64,000 nt of DNA. It comes from CAVVYV01 sp963818205. GTDB taxonomy: Bacteria; Actinomycetota; Thermoleophilia; Solirubrobacterales; 70-9. How positions within the stretch are numbered: the stretch's first letter is position 1; each line of letters begins with the position of its first letter. The position numbers were made by a program, and so were the translations under genes. Of this stretch, positions 54,211 to 62,873 are shown piece by piece. A model generated the notes under the pieces. The model ran no database searches. It had not been told where the DNA came from and was given only the letters and a program-made list of their open reading frames with translations. The stretch lies in the NCBI GenBank assembly GCA_963818205.1, contig CAWFRG010000015.1, positions 38,905 to 102,904 on the forward strand, given 5' to 3'.

Positions 54211-54899
54211 CGAGTCAAAGGCATCTCGGAGCCGGGTTGCAGGACCTCCACCCTAACGTCCGGCGCCAGCTCGGCTGCAAGCCGCTTGAACTCTCGCGGT
54301 GGTAGGGAGAGCGGATCAGGTCGCAGGCGGCTCAGGCCCGCGGGGTAGAAGGTGCCCCAGTGGATCGGCACCGCCGCGCGGGGGCGAAGCAGCGTCAGGG
54401 CGCGCGCCGCCCGCGCGGGATCGAGGTGCCCTGGCCCCACCGATAGCCCCCAGCCCCAGACCGGAAGCAGCGCAAGATCGAGCGGTCGGAGGTCCGCCAT
54501 ACCATCGAACAAGTCCGTGTCGCCCGCGAAATAGACCCGGCGGCCTCCTCCGCTGATCACATATCCAAGCGGATCGATTTGCGCTCCCCAGCGGTCGCGG
54601 TGCCCGTCGTGCGACGCCGGCACGGCGGTCACCTCGATCTTCCCGACCGAGATCGTCTCGCCCAGGCGGATCTCCCTGATCCGATCGCCGCCCCCTTTCG
54701 CCACCAGCCCGGCGGCGCCGTGTGGCGCCACGCGGGGGGTGCTCGAAGGAAAGCGCCGGAGTGAAGGCAGGTCGAGATGGTCGCGATGCAGGTGCGAGAT
54801 CAACACCGCATCCGCGATCCTCGGCAGCTCGGTGGGCGGCGCCGGCCCCTGCCGTCGTAGGGGGCCGAGCCACCCCCTCAGCATCGGATCGGTGAGCAC
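54207..54899 (-). CDS. MBL-fold metal-dependent hydrolase, UlaG-like
   Basis: A metallo-beta-lactamase-fold protein. ISHLHRDHLDLPSL is the HxHxDH metal motif, VPASHDGHRDRWGAQ supplies another His, VYFAGDTDLFDGM holds the bridging Asp, and VPIHWGTFYP is the last metal His. The GTG at 54899 gives 230 residues but cuts the fold: the in-frame codons upstream read RIDRLTYIGHATTLLRLDGFSVLTDP, the normal family N-terminus, back to about 54968. No ATG or GTG start is visible there, so either a rare start codon or a base error is involved. It is coupled to the phosphodiesterase gene by a four-base overlap. Confidence 0.8.
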   Translation of the reverse strand: MLTDPMLRGWLGPLRRQGPAPPTELPRIADAVLISHLHRDHLDLPSLRRFPSSTPRVAPHGAAGLVAKGGGDRIREIRLGETISVGKIEVTAVPASHDGHRDRWGAQIDPLGYVISGGGRRVYFAGDTDLFDGMADLRPLDLALLPVWGWGLSVGPGHLDPARAARALTLLRPRAAVPIHWGTFYPAGLSRLRPDPLSLPPREFKRLAAELAPDVRVEVLQPGSEMPLTR

Positions 54900-54973
54900 A
54901 GAGAACCCATCCAGCCGCAGCAGCGTGGTCGCGTGGCCGATGTAGGTCAGCCGGTCGATGCGGGGGATTGTGA

Positions 54974-55597
54974 CTACGTTGCGGCGATGAAGGGGAGAGG
55001 CCGCGATACAGGACGGAACGCGTGTGCGGGGTCGGCTTGGGCAGGTGCGCCGGCGGGAATTCCACCCTGCCGCGCTCGCTTTCGGTCCTGGCCGCAGACC
55101 TTGAACCCGTAGCCCTGGGCGATGCCGGTGGCCTCGGCGGTGTCCTCAGCGATGCGCGTTTGAAACCTTCGAATCTCCCGGGCGTCCAGCTTGTCGTAGG
55201 CGTCGGCCCAATCGTCGATCTCGGCGGCCTGGGCGCTGAGGATCGAGAGCATCGACCCGAGGGTGCCGGCGTCGGCGGTCGGCGGCTGGAGCGCCCGAAG
55301 TTCTTGGACTTCGACCATCAGGTTGTCGCTCGCCTGGCGAAGGAGATCGGCCACTTCCTGGGCCTGATCCTTCGAGACGATGGGGCCGACATCGGTGGCC
55401 TGTCTCTCGAGGTCCTCTCGCCTTGCCCGATGGTTCCCGCAGATCGCGTCGGCCGCCGCGATGTACTCGGCCTTGGTCAGCGCTTCCGCGCTCGTCTGCG
55501 TCCTGACCTGGGTCACGGTTTCTGTACCCCCGCCACCGCAAGCGGCGATCGCCAGGCTGGCCCCGAGACCCAAGACGACGAGTACGGCACGAGCCAC
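54974..55597 (-). CDS. Predicted lipoprotein of unknown function
   Basis: A 207-residue secreted lipoprotein. The N-terminus VLVVLGLGASLAIAAC has a lipobox (LAIAAC), so Cys20 should carry lipid at the outer face of the membrane. A Gly/Thr linker follows, then ALTKAEYIAAADAICGNHRARREDLERQ and a mostly helical remainder ending in a Cys (GFKVCGQ) that may pair with the Cys of ADAIC. Proteins starting with a KAEYI-ADAIC element are frequent in actinobacteria but have no known role. GTG 55597 is the start. The tail after KRARQ is Pro/Ala-rich. Confidence 0.72.
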   Translation of the reverse strand: MARAVLVVLGLGASLAIAACGGGGTETVTQVRTQTSAEALTKAEYIAAADAICGNHRARREDLERQATDVGPIVSKDQAQEVADLLRQASDNLMVEVQELRALQPPTADAGTLGSMLSILSAQAAEIDDWADAYDKLDAREIRRFQTRIAEDTAEATGIAQGYGFKVCGQDRKRARQGGIPAGAPAQADPAHAFRPVSRPLPFIAAT

Positions 55598-55728
55598 GCG
55601 ACAACCGTAACCCGCCGGAGGCTCGGGTGAGGAACCGGGTCGAGAACATCGGTGCGTGCTCGACCATGGGTAGTAAGTGTCGGGACGGGTAGTTGCCCGC
55701 TTGGGATCTGCAACCGAGAAGGAGAGCC

Positions 55729-56142
55729 ATGGCCATGGCCACAGTCACAAGGGAAATGCTGGAAGCCCACCCCTGGCCGGGCGAGGTTGATCGTGACATT
55801 CTCGCCCGCTGCATCCAGGAGTGCGTTGCGTGCGCGCAGAGCTGTACGGCCTGCGCCGATGCGGATCTAGCCGAGGAGGATGTCGCCGAGATGCGCAGAT
55901 GCATACGCCTCTGCCTCGACTGTGCCGACATCTGCGAGGCGACGGGACGCGTCCTCACTCGGCAGACGGAGTACGACGCCGCGACATCGAAGGCGCAGCT
56001 GTCCTCGTGCCTCCAGGCGTGTGCCACCTGCGCCGAGGAGTGCGAGCGTCACGCCGAGCACCATGAGCACTGCCGGATCTGCGCCGAGGAGTGCAGGCGA
56101 TGCGAGGAGGCCTGCTCGGCGCTGTTGGAGGCGATGAAGTAG
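55729..56142 (+). CDS. Cys-rich four-helix copper-binding-like protein (DUF326)
   Basis: A 137-residue four-helix protein with about 20 cysteines in CxxxC and CxxC pairs: CIQECVACAQSCTACAD, CIRLCLDCADICE, CLQACATCAEECERH and CRICAEECRRCEEAC. This is the DUF326/Csp pattern, in which cysteines line the inside of a helix bundle and store Cu(I). There is no signal peptide, so it should act in the cytoplasm, like Csp3. ATG 55729 follows GAAGGAGAG. The ArsM-like and ArsR-rhodanese genes nearby fit a metal- and sulfur-stress patch. Confidence 0.85.
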   Translation: MAMATVTREMLEAHPWPGEVDRDILARCIQECVACAQSCTACADADLAEEDVAEMRRCIRLCLDCADICEATGRVLTRQTEYDAATSKAQLSSCLQACATCAEECERHAEHHEHCRICAEECRRCEEACSALLEAMK

Positions 56143-56221
56143 GCGACGACCCCGGTCAGCGCTGCATCGGCGCGGAGGCCGCCGGTCGAAACTCCCGAAA
56201 TCCTGGCCGAGGGCATCCCGG

Positions 56222-56989
56222 CTACGGCTTGAAGGCCAGGACCGAAACGCTCTTGACGCCATACTTGGCGCTCGCGTCGACGGCGCGCTGTGAGATGAAC
56301 TCGTAGGGATTGTCGCGGACCTGCTCGATCCGCAGGCCGGCCGCCTCGATCGCCTCACGGTAGGCGTCCTCCTGGGCCGCGCCGCCGATGCATGAGGCCC
56401 ACAGGTCCGCGTCGCAGACGATGCTCTCCTTCAGCTGCTGCTCGCTGACGATGTCCGCGATCGCCAGACGGCCGCCGGGCTTCAGCACGCGGGCTGCCTC
56501 GGCAAAGACGCGCTCCTTCTCCGGGGCCAGGTTGATCACCCCGTTCGAGATCACGCAGTCGCAGCTCGCGTCTTCAACCGGCAGGTCCTCGATTCGCCCC
56601 TCGCGGAGCTCCACCTGTGGGTAGCCGCCTTCGTCCGCGATCCTTCTGGCCTTCTCGAGCTGCTCGACCGTGAAGTCGATACCCACCACCCGTCCGGAGG
56701 GACCGACGCGCTCGGCAGCGAAGAAGACGTCCATGCCCGAGCCGCTGCCGAGATCGACGACGCTCTCACCGTCCTCAAGGTCCGCCAGGTCAAAAAAGTA
56801 GCCGACGCCGGCGAACGACTCGATCGCGCTCGTTGGGATGCGGTCGAGGATGTCAGGCGGGTAGCCGAGCCGCTCGGCCAGGGGGCGGCCCAACTCGAAG
56901 TGGTACTTGCCCTGGGGCTCGTTGGCCACATGCCGGTACATGTCCTTGACCTTCGCCTCGAGCTCCTGGGTATCAACGGAAGCTTCCAT
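56222..56989 (-). CDS. ArsM-like SAM methyltransferase
   Basis: A 255-residue class I methyltransferase. DLADLEDGESVVDLGSGSGMDVFFAAERVGPSGRVVGIDFT is the SAM-binding core, CDCVISNGVINLAPEKERVFAEAARVLKPGGRLAIADIV follows, and DADLWASCIGGAAQEDAYREAIEAAGL is typical of arsenite methyltransferases. In ArsM the NGVINL position normally reads NCVINL and three or four conserved Cys bind As(III). Here that Cys is Gly, while the Cys of SCIGGA is kept. It may methylate another soft element or have lost the reaction. ATG 56989 follows AAGGAGGAG. The neighbours are a copper-type Cys protein and a DUF4395 gene. Confidence 0.82.
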   Translation of the reverse strand: MEASVDTQELEAKVKDMYRHVANEPQGKYHFELGRPLAERLGYPPDILDRIPTSAIESFAGVGYFFDLADLEDGESVVDLGSGSGMDVFFAAERVGPSGRVVGIDFTVEQLEKARRIADEGGYPQVELREGRIEDLPVEDASCDCVISNGVINLAPEKERVFAEAARVLKPGGRLAIADIVSEQQLKESIVCDADLWASCIGGAAQEDAYREAIEAAGLRIEQVRDNPYEFISQRAVDASAKYGVKSVSVLAFKP

Positions 56990-57008
56990 CTCTCCTCCTT
57001 GTCGCTGC

Positions 57009-57486
57009 TCAGCTTGGCTGGGTCGTTGGCGTGCCGGCCCCGTGACGACGCCACCAGATTCCGAGCAGCGTCGAGGGCACGCAGAAGTTCGTGGTGGTGT
57101 TCAGCACGCAGACCCCGACCAGGAGCCGCTCCCAAGACCAGGCCGGCCGTCGTCTGGCCGAAGGCGAACAGGAGGCCGACGGCGAGCAGCCACACCGTCG
57201 CCAGCTTGAAGGCGTGCCGGCGGGGCCTCGGGTTGGGCGGGAGCTCCGGCGCTCCGCTCAGATGCCGGATCCCGTGGTTCCAGATCAGGTCGAAGGGATG
57301 GCGCCGGGTCCATCCGGCCACCGCCCCGATCGGGACCAGGGCGAGGATCAGAGCGGCTGACTGGAGGGCGAGGCCGATAATGACGATCGCCAGGCAAAGC
57401 GCGGTCGGGAAGCGCAGACCCCAGCGCAGAGCCCGGCTCTCCTCCGCGCTCAAGCAGTAGCCCTGGACGTCGAGGTTCGCGTCCAT
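57009..57486 (-). CDS. DUF4395 membrane protein (one frameshift)
   Basis: A membrane protein of about 158 residues. MDANLDVQGYCLSAEESRAL opens the protein, then two helices, then RRHPFDLIWNHGIRHLSGAPELPPNP, the DUF4395 signature, and a third helix. Near 57140 the frame shifts by one base. The correct end ERLLVGVCVLNTTTNFCVPSTLLGIWWRRHG holds the conserved Cys and stops at 57009. DUF4395 genes often sit beside rhodanese and thiosulfate-related genes; the ArsR-rhodanese gene directly upstream fits this. ATG 57486 is 48 bases from that gene's stop on the same strand. Confidence 0.75.
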
Positions 57487-57533
57487 CCAGCCGCGCCCGG
57501 CGGTCGGATTCGTACCTCTACCCGTCTCCGAGA

Positions 57534-58208
57534 TCAACGCTGCTCCGCCCCGGCGGTCACTGGCGACCGAGACCGATCCAGTTTCCACTCGGGCCACCCC
57601 TCTTCCAGCCGGCGAGCGGAGACCCCGGCGGCCTGCAAGCGGCGCACCGCCTCTTGGGCCATGACGCAGAACGGGCCGCGGCAGTAGGCGATCACCTCAC
57701 GATCGCTCTTCAGCTCCTCCAGGTGGTGCTCGAGCTCGTCGAGCGGGATCGAACGGGCGCCCTCGATGTGCCCAGCGGCAAACTCGTCGCGCGGACGCAC
57801 GTCGACCAGTACGACGTCTCGCCGCCGCATCCGGGCGACCAGCTCGTCGGCGTCGATCCGCTCCACCTCCTCGCCGAGGTAATCGCGCGCCGAGCGCTCG
57901 ACCTCCGCCAGCCGCTCCGCCGATGTGTCGCGCAAGGCGAGCCACAGGCGCAGGACGTCATCGCCCGCCAGCTCATAGCGCACCCGTGTGCCATCTCGCT
58001 CCCGGGTGACCAGGCCGGCCGCGTGCAGGGCTTGTAGATGCTGGGAGGTGTTCGCCACCGACTGCTTGCTGGCGCGCGCCAGCTCATCGACGGTTCGCTG
58101 GCCCTGGGCGAGCAGGTCGAGCAGCTCCAGTCGTCGCGGGCTCGCAAACGCCTTGCCCATCACCGCAATCGCCTCGAAGACCGCATTCTTGGTTCGCTCT
58201 GACGCCAT
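57534..58208 (-). CDS. ArsR-type regulator fused to a rhodanese domain
   Basis: A 224-residue protein. Residues 8-95 are an ArsR/SmtB winged helix (ASPRRLELLDLLAQGQRTVDELA, SVANTSQHLQALHAAGLVTRERDGTRVRYEL). Residues 118-215 are a rhodanese domain with RPRDEFAAGHIEGARSIPLDE and the active loop VIAYCRGPFCVMAQEAV, whose first Cys would carry a persulfide. The fusion suggests a repressor that senses reactive sulfur directly through its own Cys. It is divergent from a truncated persulfide-dioxygenase-like gene and is followed by DUF4395 and ArsM-like genes, which are candidate targets. ATG 58208 is used. Confidence 0.9.
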   Translation of the reverse strand: MASERTKNAVFEAIAVMGKAFASPRRLELLDLLAQGQRTVDELARASKQSVANTSQHLQALHAAGLVTRERDGTRVRYELAGDDVLRLWLALRDTSAERLAEVERSARDYLGEEVERIDADELVARMRRRDVVLVDVRPRDEFAAGHIEGARSIPLDELEHHLEELKSDREVIAYCRGPFCVMAQEAVRRLQAAGVSARRLEEGWPEWKLDRSRSPVTAGAEQR

Positions 58209-58269
58209 ATCTGCTATTCAATAGACTACTTGATTAGCTCTAGCGTGAACCTCGACATCGGAGGCCCGT

Positions 58270-58401
58270 GTGTACTTCCGCCAGCTGCTGAACGATGAGA
58301 CGGCCTGCGCCTCCTACCTGTTCGGCTGCAACACCGCGGGTGAGCTGGCCGTGGTCGACCCTCACGCGGATCTGGTCGACTACGATAGCGATTACATCTA
58401 G
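58270..58401 (+). pseudogene. N-terminal stump of a persulfide-dioxygenase-like MBL gene
   Basis: Forty-three codons read VYFRQLLNDETACASYLFGC then NTAGELAVVDPHADLVDYDS and DYI before a TAG. This is the beginning of an MBL-fold hydrolase of the persulfide dioxygenase/rhodanese-linked type (FRQLLND, ASYLFGC, AVVDPH), which should be 230 residues or longer and contain HxHxDH. None of the metal motifs follow in any frame. A hairpin begins 31 bases after the stop. The gene is therefore truncated, probably by deletion, beside the ArsR-rhodanese regulator that would have controlled it. Confidence 0.65.
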
Positions 58402-58431
58402 CAGGCGGTCGCCTCGAAGAGCTACGAGCGA

Positions 58432-58457
58432 GAAGGGCCAGCTACGGCGGGCCCTTC
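58432..58457 (+). terminator. Hairpin after the truncated MBL gene
   Basis: GAAGGGCC (58432-58439) pairs with GGCCCTTC (58450-58457) over a 10-base loop. It may be the original terminator of the deleted gene, which would date the loss as an internal deletion. Confidence 0.5.
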
Positions 58458-58583
58458 TGGGCGCCGACAGCCGCTCACAGTGGCGGCAGGTGGCTGCATG
58501 CACCCGGCCGCTCCGCCCGTGGTCGGAGGCCGTCTGCCGCCTCTGGGGGATGTCGAGCAGCGGCGTGGCGCAGTACCGTCGAG

Positions 58584-59756
58584 GTGTGTCCGGCGGGTCA
58601 CTTGCCGGAGTCGTCCCAAACCGACCAGGTGCGCGCGCTGGTCCCGGTCGTTCGCGCTCGTGGTCGCGATCGTCGCCGCCGTCACCGACCCGTCGTCCGC
58701 CGCCGACCTCGTCCTCGCCGCCGTCCCGGTCGGCGCCTTCGCCGTCTGGGCCTACGTGCCCAGACGTACCGCTGTCGGCGCTGTCGCTCGCGGTGCTCGT
58801 CCCGGTGGTCGTGGCGCAGCGCATCGGGACAGCTCGAGCCACTCCTGTTCGAGGTGTCTCTGCTCGCCTTCGTCGTCGGGCGCTGGGCCCCGTCGCTCGC
58901 GGCCGCGGTCGCGCTCGGCCTGCTCGCCGTGATCTGCGCCGGTCGTGGCGAGCCTGATCCAGGACCCGCCCGAGATCGCAGTCGGCATCTGGATCATGGG
59001 CATCGCCTTCCCCTGGATCATCGCCCGCGCGGCCGCTCGCCAGAGCCAACTCGCAACCCAGCTCGACGCCACCCGGCGCGAGCTCGCCCAGCAGGCGCTG
59101 CTCGGCGAGCGGCGTCGGATCGCGCGCGACGTCCACGACTTCGTCGGGACACGGGTTGGCTGCCGTGATGCTTCAGATCACCAGCGCCCGCCACGTGCTG
59201 CGCCGTGACCCCGCGGCCGCCGAGGAGGCGCTGCGGTCGGCCGAGGAGGTGGGCCGGCGCAGCATGCAGGAGCTGCGCCGTACGGTCGCGCTGCTCCGCA
59301 GCGACGACGAGGCGGCGGTGGCGCCGCCACTCCCGTCGGCGAGGGACATTCCGGCGCTGGTCGACCATGCGCGGGCCGGGGGTCTCGCCGTCGAGCTGCG
59401 CACGCGAGGGGACCTCGTCTCGGATCGCGCCGAGCGTCGGAGTCGCGCTCTACCGGATCGCCCAGGAGGCGCTCGCGAATGCGGCCCAGCACGCGCCGCA
59501 CGCGCGGACCGTTCTCGAGCTCGAGGTGGCCGACGGGCGGGCGCGCCTCGTCGCCGAGACGACCGGACCGACGGTCGCCGGACCGGCTCGGTCGAGCCGG
59601 AGCGACCCCGGTACGGCCTGGTCGGGATGCGGGAGCGGGCGACCGCGCTCGGCGGCGATTCTCCGCCGGGCCGACACCCGAGGGCTGGCGGGTGAGCTGC
59701 CGGCTTCCGCTGGAGGCGAAGGACGCAGGTACCGGACGGAGGCGGCGCACCGATGA
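58584..59756 (+). pseudogene. NarL-type sensor histidine kinase (several frameshifts)
   Basis: With about six one-base corrections this reads as a membrane sensor kinase of about 385 residues. Four or more helices come first (SFALVVAIVAAV, LVLAAVPVGAFAVWAYV, LLFEVSLLAFVVGRWAP, IAVGIWIMGIAFPWIIAR). The HisKA_3 helix has ERRRIARDVHDFVGHGLAAVMLQ with the phospho-accepting His, and the N box is YRIAQEALANAAQHAP. The end reads YGLVGMRERATALGG and RVSCRLPLEAKDAG. Shifts lie near 58765, 58830, 58945, 59148, 59425 and 59610. The final TGA (59754-59756) overlaps the ATG of the response regulator. The start is uncertain. Confidence 0.7.
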
Positions 59757-60432
59757 TCCGGGTCGCCCTCGTCGACGACCAGGCGATCGTCCGGGCCGGC
59801 CTGGCGCGGATCCTCTCCCCGACCGATGGGTTCGAGGTCGTCGCCGAGTGCGCGGACGGCCAGCAGGCCGTCGAGGAGCTGCCCGCCGTGCGCCCGGACG
59901 TGATCCTGATGGACATCCGCATGCCGAGGCTCGACGGCATCGCCGCGACGGCGCAGCTGCGCGACACGGCAGACCCCGTTCCCGTCCTCGTGCTCACGAC
60001 GTTCGGCGAGGACGAGGTGCTGTGGGGGGCGATCGAGGCCGGCGCCGCCGGGTTCGTGCTCAAGGACAGCTCCGCCGAGGACCTGATCGCGGCGGTGCGG
60101 GCGGTCGCCGGAGGCGGCGCCTGGTTCGACCCCGCCGTCGCGCCGCGGGTCCTCGACCGCTACCGCCGAGGTGGTGGCGCCGGCCACCCGTGACGCGGCC
60201 CGGCTCGACCTGCTCACCGATCGCGAGCACGCCGTGCTGCGGCTGATGGCGCGCGGCGCGACCAACGCCGAGATCGCCGCGACGCCTGTTCGTCGCCGAG
60301 GCGACGGTGAAGACCCACGTCGGCAGCATCTTCACGAAGCTCGACGTTCGCGACCGGGCCGCGGCGATCGTGTTCGCCTACGACCACGGCGTAGTCAGCC
60401 CCGGCGCGACGCCACCGCCCACCACCATCTGA
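59753..60432 (+). pseudogene. LuxR-family response regulator (two frameshifts)
   Basis: The partner of the preceding kinase. The receiver domain is intact: VALVDDQ (acidic pair, residues 8-9), ILMDIRMP with phosphoacceptor Asp54, and GFVLKDSS with the conserved Lys. After DRYR the frame shifts near 60166 to EVVAPATRDAARLDLLTDRE then HAVLRLMARGATNAEIAA, and again near 60285 (one inserted A in GCGACGCC) to RLFVAEATVKTHVGSIFTKLD, the recognition helix. The end is at 60432, giving about 225 residues. ATG 59753 overlaps the kinase stop. Both genes probably work in the real genome. Confidence 0.82.
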
Positions 60433-60462
60433 TCCCCGGCTGCACGAGTCTCCGATCACCGT

Positions 60463-60495
60463 CCCCCGGTGGGAGGACCTATCCTCCCCAGGGGG
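60463..60495 (+). terminator. Hairpin terminator after the two-component pair
   Basis: GGGAGGA (60471-60477), a CCTA loop and TCCTCCC (60482-60488) form a perfect inner stem. CCCCC (60463-60467) and GGGGG (60491-60495) extend it. Confidence 0.65.
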
Positions 60496-60603
60496 CAGAC
60501 CAAGTCGATACGCCGGTGGGATGTGGCCCCCGGCCCCCGGCCGTACGGTCCGACGGCGATGGATTTGCGCCCACCTAGGATTACGAAACGCAAGGGTTGA
60601 CAG

Positions 60604-62788
60604 ATGACGCAGGTGACGGACAGGTTCAGATCGATTGGACGCCGGGTCGCGGAGCTGCCGGGGGGCCGGCGCACGAAGTTCGCCGTCATCGCCGTCTGGC
60701 TCGTGGTCCTGGTGGCGATCGGCCCGCTGGCGGGCAAGTTCGAGGACGCCCAGGAGAACGACCCCGCCGACTACCTGCCGGCCAACGCGGAGTCGGTGAA
60801 GACGATCGATCAACTGGAGGGCTTTCCCTCGGACGATCAGGCCGACGCGATCACCGTCTTTCATCGCGACGGCGGGCTGACCGCCGAGGACAGGGCCGCG
60901 ATCGAGCGGGTCCGCACGGCGATCAACGAGCGGGTCCGGCCGCAGATCAACGCCGAGCGCCGCGACACCGTCGCCGAGACCGGCCCCGCCGTGATCTCGG
61001 ACGACGGCGGCACCGCACTCCTGACGACCCCGATCACCGTTCCCGAGGAAGCCAGCGGCGATGAGGAGGACCTGCTCACCGACACGCCGGAGGAGATCAA
61101 GACCGAGCTCGACTCGCTGCCGCGCGGCCTCGAGGCGGAGGTGACCGGCCCGGCCGGCTTCGCCGCCGACGCGGTCGAGGTCTTCAACGACATCAACGGC
61201 ACCCTGCTCTTCGCGACCGCAGCGCTGGTGCTGGTGCTGCTGATCGTCATCTACCGCAGCCCGATCTTCTGGGTGATCCCGTTCTTCGCTGTGCTGCTCG
61301 CCGAGATCAGCTCGCGCGGGTTCGGCTATCTGCTCGCCGACGCCGGCGTGACCGTCACCGGCCAGTCGGGGGGCATCCTGCCCGGTGCTGGTATTCGGCG
61401 CCGGCACCGACTACGCGCTGCTGCTCGTCTCGCGATACCGCGAGGAGCTGCGCCGGCACGAGGACAAGCACGAAGCGGTTCGGGTGGCGATGCGCCGCAC
61501 CGGGCCGGTGATCCTCGCCTCGGGCGCGACGGTGATGGCCGCCCTGCTGACGCTTTCATTCGCCGAGGTGAGCTCGACAGCGGGCCTCGGGCCGATCGGT
61601 GCGATGGGGATCGCGCCTCGCGATGGTCTCGATGCTGACCATCCTCCCGGCGCTGCTGGCGGTGACCGGGCGCCGGGCCTTCTGGCCGTTCATTCCCCGT
61701 GTCGGCACCCACGGCACGGATGCGACGCACGGCCGCTGGCGCCGGATCGCCGAGTGGGTCGGCCGCGGCCCGCGGCGCGTCTGGATCGGCACCACCGCGG
61801 TGCTCGCGGTGATGATCGCGGGCCTCGCCTTCCTCAACAGCGATCTGACCTCCGGCAACGTGTTCCGGGACGACGTCGACTCGGTCCAGGGCCAGGAGCT
61901 CCTCGAGGCCGGCTTCCCCGCGGGAGCGAACGCCCCGACCGACGTGCTGGTGCCGACGAGTCGAGGCTGGGCGCCACCCGCGCGGCCGTCGCTGAGGCAC
62001 CGGGCGTGGCGGAGGTGTCGCCTCAGGAGGAGCGGGGACCGACCGGGACCAAGCTCGAGCTCACGCTCGAGGAGGACCCGTACAGCACAGCCGCGTTCGA
62101 CCTGATCCCGGGGATTCGGAATGCGGTCAAGGCGGTCGGCGGCGACGACGTGCTGGTCGGCGGCCCGACCGCCGAGGAGTACGACCTGCGCCAGTCGGCG
62201 GCGCGCGACAACCGGCTGATCGTGCCGATCGCTCTGGTCGTCGTCTTCCTGATCCTCGCCGCCCTGTTGCGCGCGGTGGTCGCGCCGCTGGTCCTGATCG
62301 GGACGGTGATCGTCTCGTTCTTCGCCGCGCTCGGGCTCGGAGCGTTCTTCTTCGAGAACGTGTTCGACTTCCCCGGCATGGCCCCCGACCTGCCGCTGTT
62401 CGCGTTCATCTTCCTGGTCGCGCTGGGCATCGACTACAACATCTTCCTGATGGCGCGCGTGCGCGAGGAGACGTTCACCCACGGCACGCGCGACGGGACG
62501 ATCCGGGGCCTGGCCGTGACCGGCGCGGTGATCACCTCGGCGGGTCTCGTCCTCGCCGGCACCTTCTCGACCCTGGCGGTGCTGCCGCTGGTCTTCCTGA
62601 CCGAGATCGGGTTCGTGATCGCGATCGGCGTCCTGATCGACACCTTCCTCGTCCGGTCTCTCCTGGTGCCGGCCCTGGTGCTCGAGATCGGCGATCGCGT
62701 CTGGTGGCCCTCGGCACTCGCCCATCTGGCCGGCCGCGCGGGCCGGGAGCCGGTCACCGGTGACGTCGCCGCCGAGACGAAGACATGA
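60604..62788 (+). pseudogene. MMPL/RND-family transporter (three or more frameshifts)
   Basis: A transporter of about 725 residues when corrected, resembling MmpL/YdfJ lipid or drug exporters driven by the proton gradient. The N-terminus RTKFAVIAVWLVVLVAIGPL is the first helix and is followed by a large outer loop. Helices 2-6 contain LVFGAGTDYALLLVSRYREEL, the family's conserved GTDY segment. A second half repeats the layout, with LVALGIDYNIFLMARVREE as the matching GIDY segment. Shifts lie near 61385 (an extra C), 61613 (an extra C) and 61960-62000. ATG 60604 is used. The two-component pair just upstream could regulate it, although a hairpin separates them. Confidence 0.82.
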
Positions 62789-62873
62789 GCCTCACCAGCT
62801 CTCGACCGGACCCGAAACGAAAGGACGAGTCGCGCCTCAATCGGAGAATACCCACTAACCGACCGACCCGTTC

